DNA of 15,250 nucleotides, taken from Ignavibacteria bacterium. GTDB taxonomy: Bacteria > Bacteroidota > Ignavibacteria > Tepidaquicellales > Tepidaquicellaceae. Below are positions 1 to 6,978 of the stretch, piece by piece (the first letter of the stretch is position 1; every line of letters starts with the position of its first letter). The notes under the pieces are model-generated. The model had not been told where the DNA came from and did no database searches. It saw only the letters and a program-made list of their open reading frames with translations. Position numbers and translations under genes: made by a program. The stretch lies in the NCBI GenBank assembly GCA_016710985.1, contig JADJTX010000048.1, positions 1-15,250 on the forward strand. Direction: 5' to 3'.

Positions 1-2105
1 AAATCTGCTTACACCGTCTGCGCAAGCACCAGTTACATCAAGTGTTCCAGCAGGATAACTGTAATCCCAGACAAAATCTATTCTGGCTTTTGTAAGTTTA
101 TTCAATCTAACAGGTAATGAAAGAGTTGTAGATATTCTGTTAGGTTTGAGAATATCAGTTACTCTTAAAATCACATTTAATCCCGTTCGTAAGTTCATAA
201 GTGAATCCAGGTTTATTTTCTTATGGAAGATTTGTGTAGAATTTATTAATGCATAACCTTCACTATATAAACTATCCGGCCAGGTAAATCCTCCATCTGA
301 AGAATATGTAATTAAGTATTTATACTGTCTTGCAGCTCCGGTAATATTATATCCGCTATTTCTTAGCATTTTATCTTCCCAATTCAGATTAAATTTCAAA
401 TCAATTGAATCCGGTTCAGGATAATTCGATACAGGTGAAGTTATTCTTTAACTCAAAAGATTCTTCAGGCTCTTTTATTTCAAATAATTGATTAGGTGCA
501 GATTGGTTTGATGTTAAATCACTTGCAGAGACCGTATAAGTCCCTGAAGGAGAATTAATATTTCTAAAGCTTGCGCACTAAATCCGCCGTTTGAATTAGT
601 TGTATATATCTGATCCAGAACATTTTCTGAATTCGAACTGATTACAGAAACCTTTACCTGTGTATTTGCTCTGAAGTTTTGCCCTGTTATGTTTACATTA
701 CCGCCTGGGTTGATTTGGATTGGTGAGACTGAAATTGAAGGTTGAGGAAGTGGTTGACTTTGTTGTGAATATTTTACTGTTGCATAATCAATTGATGTTC
801 CGCTGCCATAACTAGACCCTGTCACATAAACATTGCCTGAACCGTCCACTGCAATTGAATAGCATCATCACCCGAATTTCCGGGACCGTTATATCTTGCG
901 ACCCATTGCTGAACTCCTGAGGAATTGTATTTTACTGTTGCATAATCATATAATGTTCCGCTGCTACTATTCCCCGTCACATAAACATTACCTGAACCGT
1001 CCACTGCAAGTGAACTAGCATCATCAAATAAATTTTCGGGACCGTTATATCTTGCGACCCACTGCTGAACGCCTGAGGAATTGTATTTTATTGTTGCATA
1101 ATCATATGATGTTCCGCTGCCTGTACTTCTACCTGTCACATAAACATTGCCTGAACCGTCCACTGCAAGTGAATAAGCATAATCATACAAATTTCCGGGA
1201 CCGTTATATCTTGCGACCCACTGCTGAACACCTGAGGAATTGTATTTTACTGTTGCATAATCATTTAATGTTCCGCTGCCTATACCATAACCTGTCACAT
1301 AAACATTGCCTGAACCGTCCAATGCAATCGAATAAGCATAATCAATTGAATTTCCGGGACCATTATATCTTGCGACCCACTCCTGAACTCCTGAGGAATT
1401 GTATTTTACTGTTGCATAATCATCTGATGTTCCGCTGCCATCACTATTACCTGTCACATAAACATTGCCTGAACCGTCCACTGCAATCGAATTAGCATAA
1501 TCAGCCAAATTTCCGGGACCATTATATCTTGCGACCCACTGCTGAACGCCTGAGGAATTGTATTTTACTGTTGCATAATCAGACCAGGTTCCGCTGCTTC
1601 TACTACGCCCTGTCACATAAACATTGCCTGAACCATCCACTGCAATCGAATAAGCCCTATCACTCGAATTTCCGGGACCATTATATCTTGCGACCCATTC
1701 CTCTCCACCAGTCGAATTGTATTTTATTGTTGCATAATCATCTGATGTTCCACTGCCTATACTATAACCTGTCACATAAACATTGCCTGAACCGTCCAAT
1801 GCAATCGAATAAGCCCTATCAGTTGAATTTCCGGGACCATTATATCTTGCGACCCACTGCTGAACGCCTGAGGAATTGAGTTTTATTGTAGCATAGTCAA
1901 TTGATGTTCCGCTGCCTAAACTATGACCTGTCACATAAACATTGCCTGAACTGTCCACTGCAATTGAATTAGTATAATCATTCAAATTTCCAGGACCATT
2001 ATATCTTGCGACCCACTCCTGAGTCACCTGTGAGAATGAGGGCTGATGTTCAAATGCTAGGATGGTCAATGCTATTGCGGATATAACAAGAATTCTGTTT
2101 ATCAT
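1..2105 (-). CDS. Secreted SBBP (beta-propeller) repeat protein, 3' partial, three frameshifts
   Basis: Large exported repeat protein that runs off the left edge. I start it at ATG 2105 rather than the longer upstream start, because GGGAAGAG lies just before it and the product opens with a signal peptide (MINRILVISAIALTILAF, leader ending SFSQ). About eight 53-residue SBBP units follow (WVARYNGPGN, then AVDGSGNVYVTG, then DYATVKYNSSG), a beta-propeller-type repeat of surface proteins. Next comes an IPT/TIG-like segment (ISVSPIQINPGGNVNITGQ) and a domain containing YLITYSSDGGFTWPDSLY. The frame breaks at about 861 (one A missing against sister units), about 571 (one base missing) and 447-449 (one T extra); each repair restores sensible protein, for example FELRITSPVSNYPEPDS. 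About 700 residues are visible. A C-terminal sorting domain may lie beyond the window. The ligand is unknown. Family call confident; the frameshifts may be sequencing errors. Confidence 0.82.
765..2015 (-). repeat. Tandem 159-bp repeat array encoding SBBP units
   Basis: Eight in-frame units of 53 codons are nearly identical at the DNA level. Segments such as the one encoding DGSGNVYVTG recur almost unchanged, while the loop after the GPGN turn varies (LNDYTNS, STDRAYS, SSDRAYS, LADYANS, SIDYAYS, LYDYAYS, LFDDASS, SGDDA). The seventh unit is one residue shorter (NSSSGT for RSxGSGT). The high DNA identity suggests recent amplification or homogenisation by recombination. Long open frames on the plus strand here are by-products of the repeat. 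Confidence 0.9.
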
Positions 2106-2356
2106 GATCTCTTCCCTTATTGACCCGGAGTGTATTAGATGTCGAATCATATAGACCTTGTATAATTTATCTTTGCATTCAATTGAAGACTTCACCCTTT
2201 ATTATTTCTTTGATAATTAGTTACCCATATTATATTTATTACTGTAAAACATTAATATACAAAAAAATGGAATTATAAAATTCCTTTAATAAGCTTCCGT
2301 ATGAAACGAAAGGCTGGTCGGTGAATAAAATCATTTATACCTCTAATGTGCGAGTC

Positions 2357-2710
2357 TTAATTTGTCATATCCTTATTGCCGGACACAAATGCTTTCAGGG
2401 CTTTTTCGAGGACTCGGTTTCTTTCTTTGAGCTTTTCATAATCATTGGTGAGTTTTATGTTTGCCTGCTGGAGTTTTATTACTCGTTGATTTTCATCCTG
2501 GATGGTTTTGTTTCCGGTGATCAGGAAATCCATGCTTACATCGAAAACTTTTGAGATCTTGTAAAGCTGCTCGGCCTGCTTCCAGGCGTTCTCGGCTTTT
2601 AAGGTCCTGTTTAATGTGCCTGTGGTTATATCTGCCTTCTGCGTTAGACGGTATTCGGTAAATCCGAAGTCCTTCATCAACTTTAAAATTCTTTCCGATA
2701 TCTTGTTCAT
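2357..2710 (-). CDS. XRE/CI-like helix-turn-helix phage repressor with coiled-coil tail
   Basis: A 117-aa DNA-binding regulator. Residues 1-65 form a Cro/CI-type helix-turn-helix domain: helix ISERILKLMKDFGF, then YRLTQKADITTGTLNRTLKA as the turn and recognition helix, then LYKISKVFDVSMDFLITG, the usual closing motif of XRE domains in phage repressors. Residues 70-110 are a charged coiled coil (QRVIKLQQANIKLTNDYEKL) in place of a peptidase-type CI tail, so oligomerisation is likely but RecA-driven self-cleavage is not indicated. It is divergent from the rightward phage genes starting at 2859, across an inverted-repeat-rich gap, which is the classic arrangement for an autoregulated lysogeny repressor. 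The role is inferred from domain and position. Confidence 0.85.
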   Translation of the reverse strand: MNKISERILKLMKDFGFTEYRLTQKADITTGTLNRTLKAENAWKQAEQLYKISKVFDVSMDFLITGNKTIQDENQRVIKLQQANIKLTNDYEKLKERNRVLEKALKAFVSGNKDMTN

Positions 2711-2764
2711 AGTTTTGGGGTTAAAAGTTTTGGATTAGAATAATAGTAATATGCGTATAATGAC

Positions 2765-2793
2765 TTGACATAGATGTAAATTACTATTAATTT
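2765..2793 (+). promoter_or_regulatory. Rightward phage promoter
   Basis: TTGACA (2765-2770), a 17-nt spacer and TAATTT (2788-2793) lie about 65 nt before the 2859 start codon in the gap divergent from the repressor. The -35 match is perfect and the -10 weaker. It overlaps the inverted repeats expected of a repressor operator. Confidence 0.55.
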
Positions 2794-2831
2794 TAGTGTA
2801 GGTTAATTTACTGCATACAAACTACATCTAT
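2770..2831. promoter_or_regulatory. Nested inverted repeats, candidate repressor operators
   Basis: ATAGATGTA (2770-2778) is mirrored by TACATCTAT (2823-2831), and GTAAATTA (2776-2783) by TAATTTAC (2804-2811). All four arms are perfect complements of their partners, and the left arms begin at the end of the putative -35 box. They fit dimeric CI-like repressor sites working over a distance or by looping. Binding is inferred. Confidence 0.5.
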
Positions 2832-2858
2832 TTAAACTAAATTCAAAGGTTAATTTTT

Positions 2859-3089
2859 ATGTCTGAGAAAAAAATCCGCAAGCTGTTCGTGAACAGATCC
2901 CTGCCGGTTGAAGTGGCGGCTTTAATTGACGAAATTCATTCCGACAATGAACTGAACAGGGAAAATTTAAGCAAATCCGGTCTTGTAGGGAAAGCTTTAC
3001 TGGAATACAAGAACAAGAAACTGAGTCTGATCAATGAACAGATCAAAAGTAATTTACCGGATCCCGATGAAGTTAAACAAAGTGCTTAA
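2859..3089 (+). CDS. Small early phage protein, unknown function
   Basis: A 76-aa hydrophilic protein that I do not recognise. It opens with a basic stretch (MSEKKIRKLFVNRSLPVEV) followed by predicted helices (VAALIDEIHSDNELNRENL, then GLVGKALLEYKNKKLSL) and an acidic Pro-containing tail. The short beta-like segment before two helices would fit a ribbon-helix-helix DNA-binding fold, but no diagnostic residue settles this. It is the first gene rightward of the repressor/operator gap, 14 nt upstream of the RusA-like gene, so it is probably early-expressed and repressor-controlled. The position would suit a Cro-like or antirepressor role, but that is speculation. No clear Shine-Dalgarno motif precedes the ATG. 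Confidence 0.7.
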   Translation: MSEKKIRKLFVNRSLPVEVAALIDEIHSDNELNRENLSKSGLVGKALLEYKNKKLSLINEQIKSNLPDPDEVKQSA

Positions 3090-3103
3090 ATCAATCATTC
3101 ACT

Positions 3104-3475
3104 ATGAAAGAGGGAATATTCATTTACGGTAATGTACCATCATCTAAGAATTCAAAAGTATGGACAGGAAAGTTTCTGGTAAACAGTCGCGGGGTTTGCC
3201 GTTACAAACGCCAGGCCCTGATACAGTTCATAGCACACAAGAACAGGTTTCTAAGAGCAGCAGAAAATAAGCCTCTGCCTCTGTTTGTTAAGCTCACATT
3301 CTACCGTGAAACTCAACAGCGGTTTGACTTCAACAACATTTCTCAAATAATTTGCGATCTTATGGTAACTTGCGGATGGATAGAAGATGACAGTTACAAA
3401 TACCTTGTTCCTGTTTTCAATCCGGAAGTGATCATAGATAAGTTAAATCCGGGAGTCAAAATCGAAATACTATAA
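3104..3475 (+). CDS. rusA: RusA-family Holliday junction resolvase (crossover junction endodeoxyribonuclease)
   Basis: A 123-aa protein matching the RusA family, phage-encoded homodimeric nucleases that cut Holliday junctions and branched replication or packaging intermediates with Mg2+. It has the N-terminal strand and basic loop (IYGNVPSSKNSKVW), the central acidic motif FDFNNISQIICDLMVTCG with the family's spacing of D, N and D residues, then WIEDDSYK carrying the conserved DD pair, and a C-terminal strand PGVKIEIL. The length is normal for RusA (about 120 aa). The gene is intact, which is notable beside the many frameshifted genes here. It sits in the early operon after the 76-aa protein, with 14 nt between them. 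The family call is strong; the symbol is by family, not orthology. Confidence 0.85.
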   Translation: MKEGIFIYGNVPSSKNSKVWTGKFLVNSRGVCRYKRQALIQFIAHKNRFLRAAENKPLPLFVKLTFYRETQQRFDFNNISQIICDLMVTCGWIEDDSYKYLVPVFNPEVIIDKLNPGVKIEIL

Positions 3476-3505
3476 CATGAATTTTAAAAATTAAAAATTG
3501 ATATT

Positions 3506-3733
3506 ATGGAAACCTTTCAAAATTTTATTCCGAAACTTTTCAGAAACAAAATCAGCAGCTGTGATTCCGAAACAAATAATGAAGCATTTATCAGGATCAA
3601 GAAGAGGATCAGGCGTGCTAGACTGAAAGAGACAATAGGACTTTGTACTGAAATTTTACTTCTATTGCTTACGATAATGCTGTTGGTGATAAGTATATAT
3701 TATTTTTTTCTGTTTGAGCTGAAAGTCTTATGA
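3506..3733 (+). CDS. Small single-pass membrane protein, unknown
   Basis: A 75-aa protein with a soluble N-terminal half (METFQNFIPKLFRNKISSCD), a very basic middle (RIKKRIRRARLK) and a strongly hydrophobic helix at about residues 46-70 (IGLCTEILLLLLTIMLLVIS). The basic cluster just before the membrane segment predicts a cytoplasmic N-terminus. It lies 30 nt after the RusA-like gene, with an AT-rich leader. In a phage cassette it could be a superinfection-exclusion or holin-like protein, but a holin would normally sit with a late lysis gene, and no endolysin is visible. I leave the function open. Confidence 0.6.
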   Translation: METFQNFIPKLFRNKISSCDSETNNEAFIRIKKRIRRARLKETIGLCTEILLLLLTIMLLVISIYYFFLFELKVL

Positions 3734-3784
3734 CAATTCATATTTATTTAATTCGTTCTTTAAAAACAAGGAGAGGGGAGATGT

Positions 3785-3910
3785 CCGCTTTCTTTCAACG
3801 ATGAAAAGAAAGAATGCGGGAAATGCCGGATTTCACAATGGCTGCAATTTCGTCCAGAAAGCGCGGACCGTCAGGAAATTTTGCTGACGCCATTGCAAAA
3901 TCGGCAATTT
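3785..3910. repeat. Foldback element A (hairpin plus 90-nt inverted-repeat structure)
   Basis: A short hairpin (CCGCTTTCTTTC at 3785-3796 against 3803-3819) is followed by a long imperfect foldback from 3821 to 3910. The arms include CAATGGC (3836-3842) against GCCATTG (3889-3895), GCAATTTC (3844-3851) against GAAATTTTGC (3875-3884) and an apical GTCC/GGAC. The outer arms 3821-3835 and 3896-3910 also pair. The element at 12674-12863 has the same order of parts, so this is a repeat family rather than a gene. It fills most of the gap after the membrane-protein gene. Confidence 0.65.
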
Positions 3911-3922
3911 ACGACAAAATAA

Positions 3923-3943
3923 TTACAAATTACAAATTACAAA
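3923..3943. repeat. Heptanucleotide array (TTACAAA x3)
   Basis: Three perfect 7-nt units lie between foldback element A and the double-hairpin repeat at 3967. The same period-7 habit with other unit sequences recurs at 4871, 6696, 10113 and 10251. Confidence 0.85.
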
Positions 3944-3966
3944 TAGTTATGAAGTGCAGTGTCAAA

Positions 3967-4082
3967 GAAGTTGAAATGAGAATTTAAGAGTGTGTGATTG
4001 GATCCCCGATAGGAGCATTCGGGGATGACAGGTGCGTGGGTTGAGTTTCAACTTTCCCAAACTGGGGTTTGGGAAAGAGAAG
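3967..4082. repeat. Composite double-hairpin repeat, copy 1
   Basis: A conserved tag (GAAGTTGAAATGAGAA at 3967) is followed by GATTG, hairpin 1 (ATCCCCGA 4002-4009 with TCGGGGAT 4019-4026, 9-nt loop) and hairpin 2 (CTTTCCCAAAC 4052-4062 with GTTTGGGAAAG 4067-4077, TGGG loop). It is repeated at 5373-5487. Hairpin 1 resembles the REP-like ATCCCCGA/TCGGGGAT palindromes scattered in many bacterial genomes. It lies just upstream of the replication gene. Confidence 0.85.
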
Positions 4083-4165
4083 TTTCTGAATAAAAAATAT
4101 TTGCTGACCAGAAGCTGAAGCAACATAGAACAAAAAATAATATGGAGTAAAAAAGGAAACTGCAT

Positions 4166-4870
4166 ATGGCTAAACATAGGTACATAAATACACATTTCTG
4201 GAAAGATAATTATATCATTAACCTTGATCCCACGGAAAAGCTTGTTTATCTGTACCTGTTAACAAATCCACTGACGAATATTGCCGGGATATATGAGATT
4301 AACTTAAAGGAAATAGCTAACGACACGGGGATCATAAAGGAAATTATTGATACAATTTTGAAAAGATTTGAAAGAGACAACAAACTTAAGTATTGCGGCG
4401 GTTACATTATCATAAAGAACCATCTGAAGCATCAGGACTTTAAAAGCCCTAAGCTTCAGAGCGGAATTGCAGACATAATAAATTCACTACCGACAGAAAT
4501 CCTGGAAGCAAGCATAACCTATATATACGGTATGGATACTCTATCGCATTTAATTAAATCCAACTCTATAAAATCAAACCCAATTAAATCCAACCCTAAT
4601 CCTTTGACGGACGGATTTTTTGAAGAAAAATCAAAAGAAAATTCCGATGAGTATTTCAATGAATATTTCGAGAAGTGGTGGAAGTTCTATCCGAGAAAGG
4701 AAGGAAAGAATCAGGCGAAAGAATGTCTGCGGAATGAGAATCTGAGCGAGGCGGATTTTAAGAAATTGTTTCAGGCAACAAGGAACTACAATGAATCAGT
4801 AAATGACAGGGAAGTCAGATTTATAAAAGCGCCGATGAATTTTATACCTGTGTGGAAAGACTTCTTATAA
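4166..4870 (+). CDS. Phage replication initiator / replisome organizer (DnaD/O-like)
   Basis: A 234-aa protein with the architecture of phage replication initiators. Residues 1-100 form a winged-helix region typical of replisome organizers (RYINTHFWKDNYIINLDPTE, LVYLYLLTNPLTNIAGIYEI, then EIANDTGIIKEIIDTILKRF). Residues 130-147 are a low-complexity linker of IKSNS, IKSNP, IKSNP. The C-terminal domain (YFEKWWKFYPRKEGKNQAKE through FIKAPMNFIPVWKDFL) matches the tail common in phage replication proteins that recruit the host helicase loader. The linker DNA consists of three 15-bp direct repeats, so the origin is probably inside the gene, as in lambda O. GGAAAC lies about 8 nt before the ATG. The gene is intact. 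Class confident; the exact family name is not certain. Confidence 0.8.
   Translation: MAKHRYINTHFWKDNYIINLDPTEKLVYLYLLTNPLTNIAGIYEINLKEIANDTGIIKEIIDTILKRFERDNKLKYCGGYIIIKNHLKHQDFKSPKLQSGIADIINSLPTEILEASITYIYGMDTLSHLIKSNSIKSNPIKSNPNPLTDGFFEEKSKENSDEYFNEYFEKWWKFYPRKEGKNQAKECLRNENLSEADFKKLFQATRNYNESVNDREVRFIKAPMNFIPVWKDFL
4553..4597 (+). repeat. Three 15-bp iterons, candidate phage origin
   Basis: ATTAAATCCAACTCT, ATAAAATCAAACCCA and ATTAAATCCAACCCT follow each other exactly head to tail within the replication gene and encode the IKSNS/IKSNP linker. The position matches lambdoid origins, where the initiator binds repeats inside its own gene. Origin function is inferred; a simple low-complexity linker is the alternative. 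Confidence 0.6.
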
Positions 4871-4940
4871 TTGATAATTGATAATTGACAATTAATAGTT
4901 AGGAGTTGCGAGTTTCAAGTTGCAAGTTACAAATTATAGA
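4871..4940. repeat. Degenerate heptanucleotide array (10 units beginning TT)
   Basis: Starting immediately after the TAA of the replication gene, ten consecutive 7-nt units begin with TT: TTGATAA twice, TTGACAA, TTAATAG, TTAGGAG, TTGCGAG, TTTCAAG, TTGCAAG, TTACAAA, TTATAGA. The period is kept while the unit drifts. The rest of the gap to 5025 is AT-rich with no gene seen. Confidence 0.75.
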
Positions 4941-5024
4941 GTTACAGCCTGTTAGTTTTGAAATAGATTTTAAAAATAATAAGCGAAAAAATATATTCAT
5001 ATAAAGAAATCCGGAAGGAAGAAA

Positions 5025-5304
5025 ATGGATCCCGAATTAACAGATTACTGTGAGGCTGCAAAGAATAAGAAATGGTATATTCGATCCTATTGCTGTTTCG
5101 CAGGCGAATCTTATTCCTCATACGTGCTGCGATATGAATGGGGAGAGAATGCTTTTCTGGGAGAAGATTGGAATAGATGGGACTACAGGAAAAATTCCTG
5201 GATATAACAGCAGGAGCTGGGAATTCAATATGAAGAATAGATTCAGATGGAGTGAGAAGATTGAGTTGGAGAGTAGGGGTATGACACAGTGGATCAGGGG
5301 ATGA
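5025..5304 (+). CDS. Unrecognised 92-aa phage protein, probable +1 frameshift
   Basis: The ATG at 5025 has a good ribosome site (GGAAGGAAG) and begins MDPELTDYCEAAKNK. From about codon 17 the adjacent frame looks more like real protein: FDPIAVSQANLIPHTCCDMN, ERMLFWEKIGIDGTTGKIPG, then YNSRSWEFNMKNRFRWSEK and GMTQWIRG, stopping at 5304. Removing one base near the AAA at about 5070, or in the following TATATT, joins the two into a 92-aa product reading KNKNGIFDPIAV. The protein is Trp- and aromatic-rich, with a possible CC pair; I do not recognise it. It directly precedes the large terminase, the usual slot for a small terminase subunit, but nothing in the sequence confirms that. Alternatively the first frame alone gives a 60-aa product ending at 5207. 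Confidence 0.5.
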
Positions 5305-5372
5305 TATAATTAAATTACAAATAGTTTGAATTACGAGTTACACTCCCTACGGATACAGATGGTTGGGTGTAT

Positions 5373-5487
5373 GAAGTTAAAATGAAAAATAATGTTGGTT
5401 GATTGGATCCCCGATAGGAGCATTCGGGGATGACAAGTTCTTGAGTTGAGTGTCAACTTTCCCAAGCTGGGGCTTGGGAAAGAGAAG
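5373..5487. repeat. Composite double-hairpin repeat, copy 2
   Basis: Second copy of the 3967-4082 element: tag GAAGTTAAAATGAAAA (5373), hairpin 1 at 5407-5414/5424-5431 (identical to copy 1) and hairpin 2 at 5457-5467/5472-5482. Hairpin 2 reads CTTTCCCAAGC and GCTTGGGAAAG with the same TGGG loop, so one A-T pair of copy 1 is a G-C pair here, a compensatory change. The open frame of the terminase runs back into this repeat, which is why its first possible GTG (5450) is not believed. Confidence 0.88.
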
Positions 5488-5515
5488 TGTACTAAGAGTT
5501 TTAAATGTTAAGTCA

Positions 5516-6694
5516 GTGGAAGTTAAAGTTGAATTTTCAAATGTGTTCAGGCGGAATTATGATTCGAGGCAGAGGGTGGTGCTGAATGAGGGTGGTGCGA
5601 GATCGAGTAAGTCATATTCGATTGCGCAGTTGTTTATTAAAAAATTATTTGATGAAGATAAAAAGAATTTCTTGATTACACGAAAGACTCTTCCATCATT
5701 GAGGATTACTTCATACAAGCTGTTCATAGACTTGCTGAAACTATACGGGGTTTATGAGTGCTTCACTCACAATAAAACATTCCGCGAGCTTCGTTACAAA
5801 GATAATTATCTACTCTTTACGAGTATAGACGATTCTACAAAAATCCAGTCAACTGAATTCAATTACATATGGATGGAAGAAGCGGAAGAGTTTACTTATG
5901 ACGACTTCATTACTCTGAAGACAAGACTTTCCGGAAAGAAAAGAGAAGATGAAATTAATCAGATATTTCTTGCATACAATCCCAAGAAACAATTCAGCTA
6001 CATAAACAAGCAACTGAAACAGGACAAGGATATAGATTATATTCACTCAACATACAAAGACAATCCGTTTTTAGATAAGGATTACATACAGCTGCTGCAG
6101 GACCTCCGGGAACAGAATTATGAATATTACAGAATATTTGCGCTTGGAGAGTATGCAGATCTGGATTCGCTGATCTATAATAATATCAGACTAATTAATA
6201 TCGCGACTTATCCTGAATCTTATGATTACACAATTTACGGGCTGGATTTCGGATGGAACAATCCGTGTGCTTTATTGGAGATTAACATCAAAGACAGGAG
6301 AGCATATCTGATAGAGAAAATTTACAGGAGTAGGTTGATGGATGATGATCTGATATCATTAATGAATGAAATGAACATAAGTAAGAATGATGAAATTTAT
6401 TGCGACTGTGCGGAGCCGGATAAGATCGAGAAGCTGCGGCTTGCGGGATACAATGTATTTGAGGCGGATAAGGATGTGAAGCTTGGAATTGATTTTGTGA
6501 GGCAGACGGAAGTTTTCACCTGTCATGAAAATGTAAACCTGAATAAGGAAAGAGAAGAGTATGTCTTTAAGAAGCGCAAGGATGGATTAGTTATGGATGA
6601 GCCGGTGAAGATGAATGATCATTTAATGGATGCGCTGAGGTACGGGCTTTACACGAAGTCGAAAGAGGCGGAGCCGGGGATAAGAGTTCTTTGA
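5516..6694 (+). CDS. terL: Phage terminase large subunit (PBSX/Terminase_3 type)
   Basis: The DNA-packaging motor of tailed phages: an ATPase that pumps DNA into the prohead and a nuclease that cuts concatemers. The N-terminal ATPase domain has a Walker A variant (LNEGGARSSKSYS), a Walker B (FNYIWMEEAEEF) and a following coupling region (IFLAYNPKKQFSYINKQL). The RNase H-like nuclease domain follows with catalytic-type acids in YGLDFGWNNPCAL, EIYCDCAEPDKIEKLRLAGY and the C-terminal DHLMDALRYGLYTK. The frame is open from GTG 5450, but that start lies inside a hairpin repeat; GTG 5516 (VEVKVEFSNVFRRNY) gives the usual short N-terminus and 392 aa. No Shine-Dalgarno motif supports either. The gene is intact, yet no portal or capsid gene follows as it would in a complete phage. 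Confidence 0.9.
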   Translation: MEVKVEFSNVFRRNYDSRQRVVLNEGGARSSKSYSIAQLFIKKLFDEDKKNFLITRKTLPSLRITSYKLFIDLLKLYGVYECFTHNKTFRELRYKDNYLLFTSIDDSTKIQSTEFNYIWMEEAEEFTYDDFITLKTRLSGKKREDEINQIFLAYNPKKQFSYINKQLKQDKDIDYIHSTYKDNPFLDKDYIQLLQDLREQNYEYYRIFALGEYADLDSLIYNNIRLINIATYPESYDYTIYGLDFGWNNPCALLEINIKDRRAYLIEKIYRSRLMDDDLISLMNEMNISKNDEIYCDCAEPDKIEKLRLAGYNVFEADKDVKLGIDFVRQTEVFTCHENVNLNKEREEYVFKKRKDGLVMDEPVKMNDHLMDALRYGLYTKSKEAEPGIRVL

Positions 6695-6695
6695 G

Positions 6696-6813
6696 TTATG
6701 AGTTATGAGTTATGAGTTATGAGTTATGAGTTGTGAGTTATGAGTTATGAGTTATGAGTTTACAAGTTATGAGTTATAAGTTCCGAGTTAAGTTACGAGT
6801 TACGAGTTACGAA
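6696..6813. repeat. Heptanucleotide array (TTATGAG, about 17 units)
   Basis: Begins two bases after the terminase stop codon. Five TTATGAG units, TTGTGAG and three more TTATGAG are followed by drifting copies (an 8-nt TTTACAAG, TTATGAG, TTATAAG, TTCCGAG, a 5-nt TTAAG) and finally TTACGAG, TTACGAG, TTACGAA. It is the cleanest of the period-7 arrays in this window. Confidence 0.95.
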
Positions 6814-6826
6814 ATATAATATTATT

Positions 6827-6843
6827 GAAGTTAAAATGAAAAG
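6827..6843. repeat. Third copy of the composite-repeat tag, without hairpins
   Basis: GAAGTTAAAATGAAAAG shares its first 16 bases with the 5373 copy and closely matches 3967. It again follows a heptanucleotide array and precedes GTTGATT, but the two hairpins are absent and AT-rich sequence follows up to 6978. Confidence 0.6.
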
Positions 6844-6978
6844 TGAATAGTTGTTGATTTTACAAAAACCACAAATAAGGTATGACAATTTTTATCAATT
6901 TTGTGAATTCAAATTTGTAATTTAAAATAAAAGTAAATTATATATTAAATGTTTGAGTATTTAAATTGATTGACGAGA

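Noticed and set aside
1052..1879. Long open frames on the plus strand across the SBBP array (repeating LRNCILLLHNH peptides)
   Set aside because: They are antisense shadows of the 159-bp tandem units, whose length is a multiple of three; the minus-strand frame has the signal peptide and recognised repeat.
2321..2554. 77-aa plus-strand open frame
   Set aside because: Antisense to the coiled-coil end of the repressor, which has a clear helix-turn-helix domain.
3962..4195. 77-aa minus-strand open frame
   Set aside because: It runs through the double-hairpin repeat and into the replication gene start; no motif.
5450..5515. N-terminal extension of the terminase from GTG 5450
   Set aside because: It lies in the second hairpin of a repeat also found upstream of a different gene, so the encoded MSTFPSWGLGKRS is repeat sequence, not protein.
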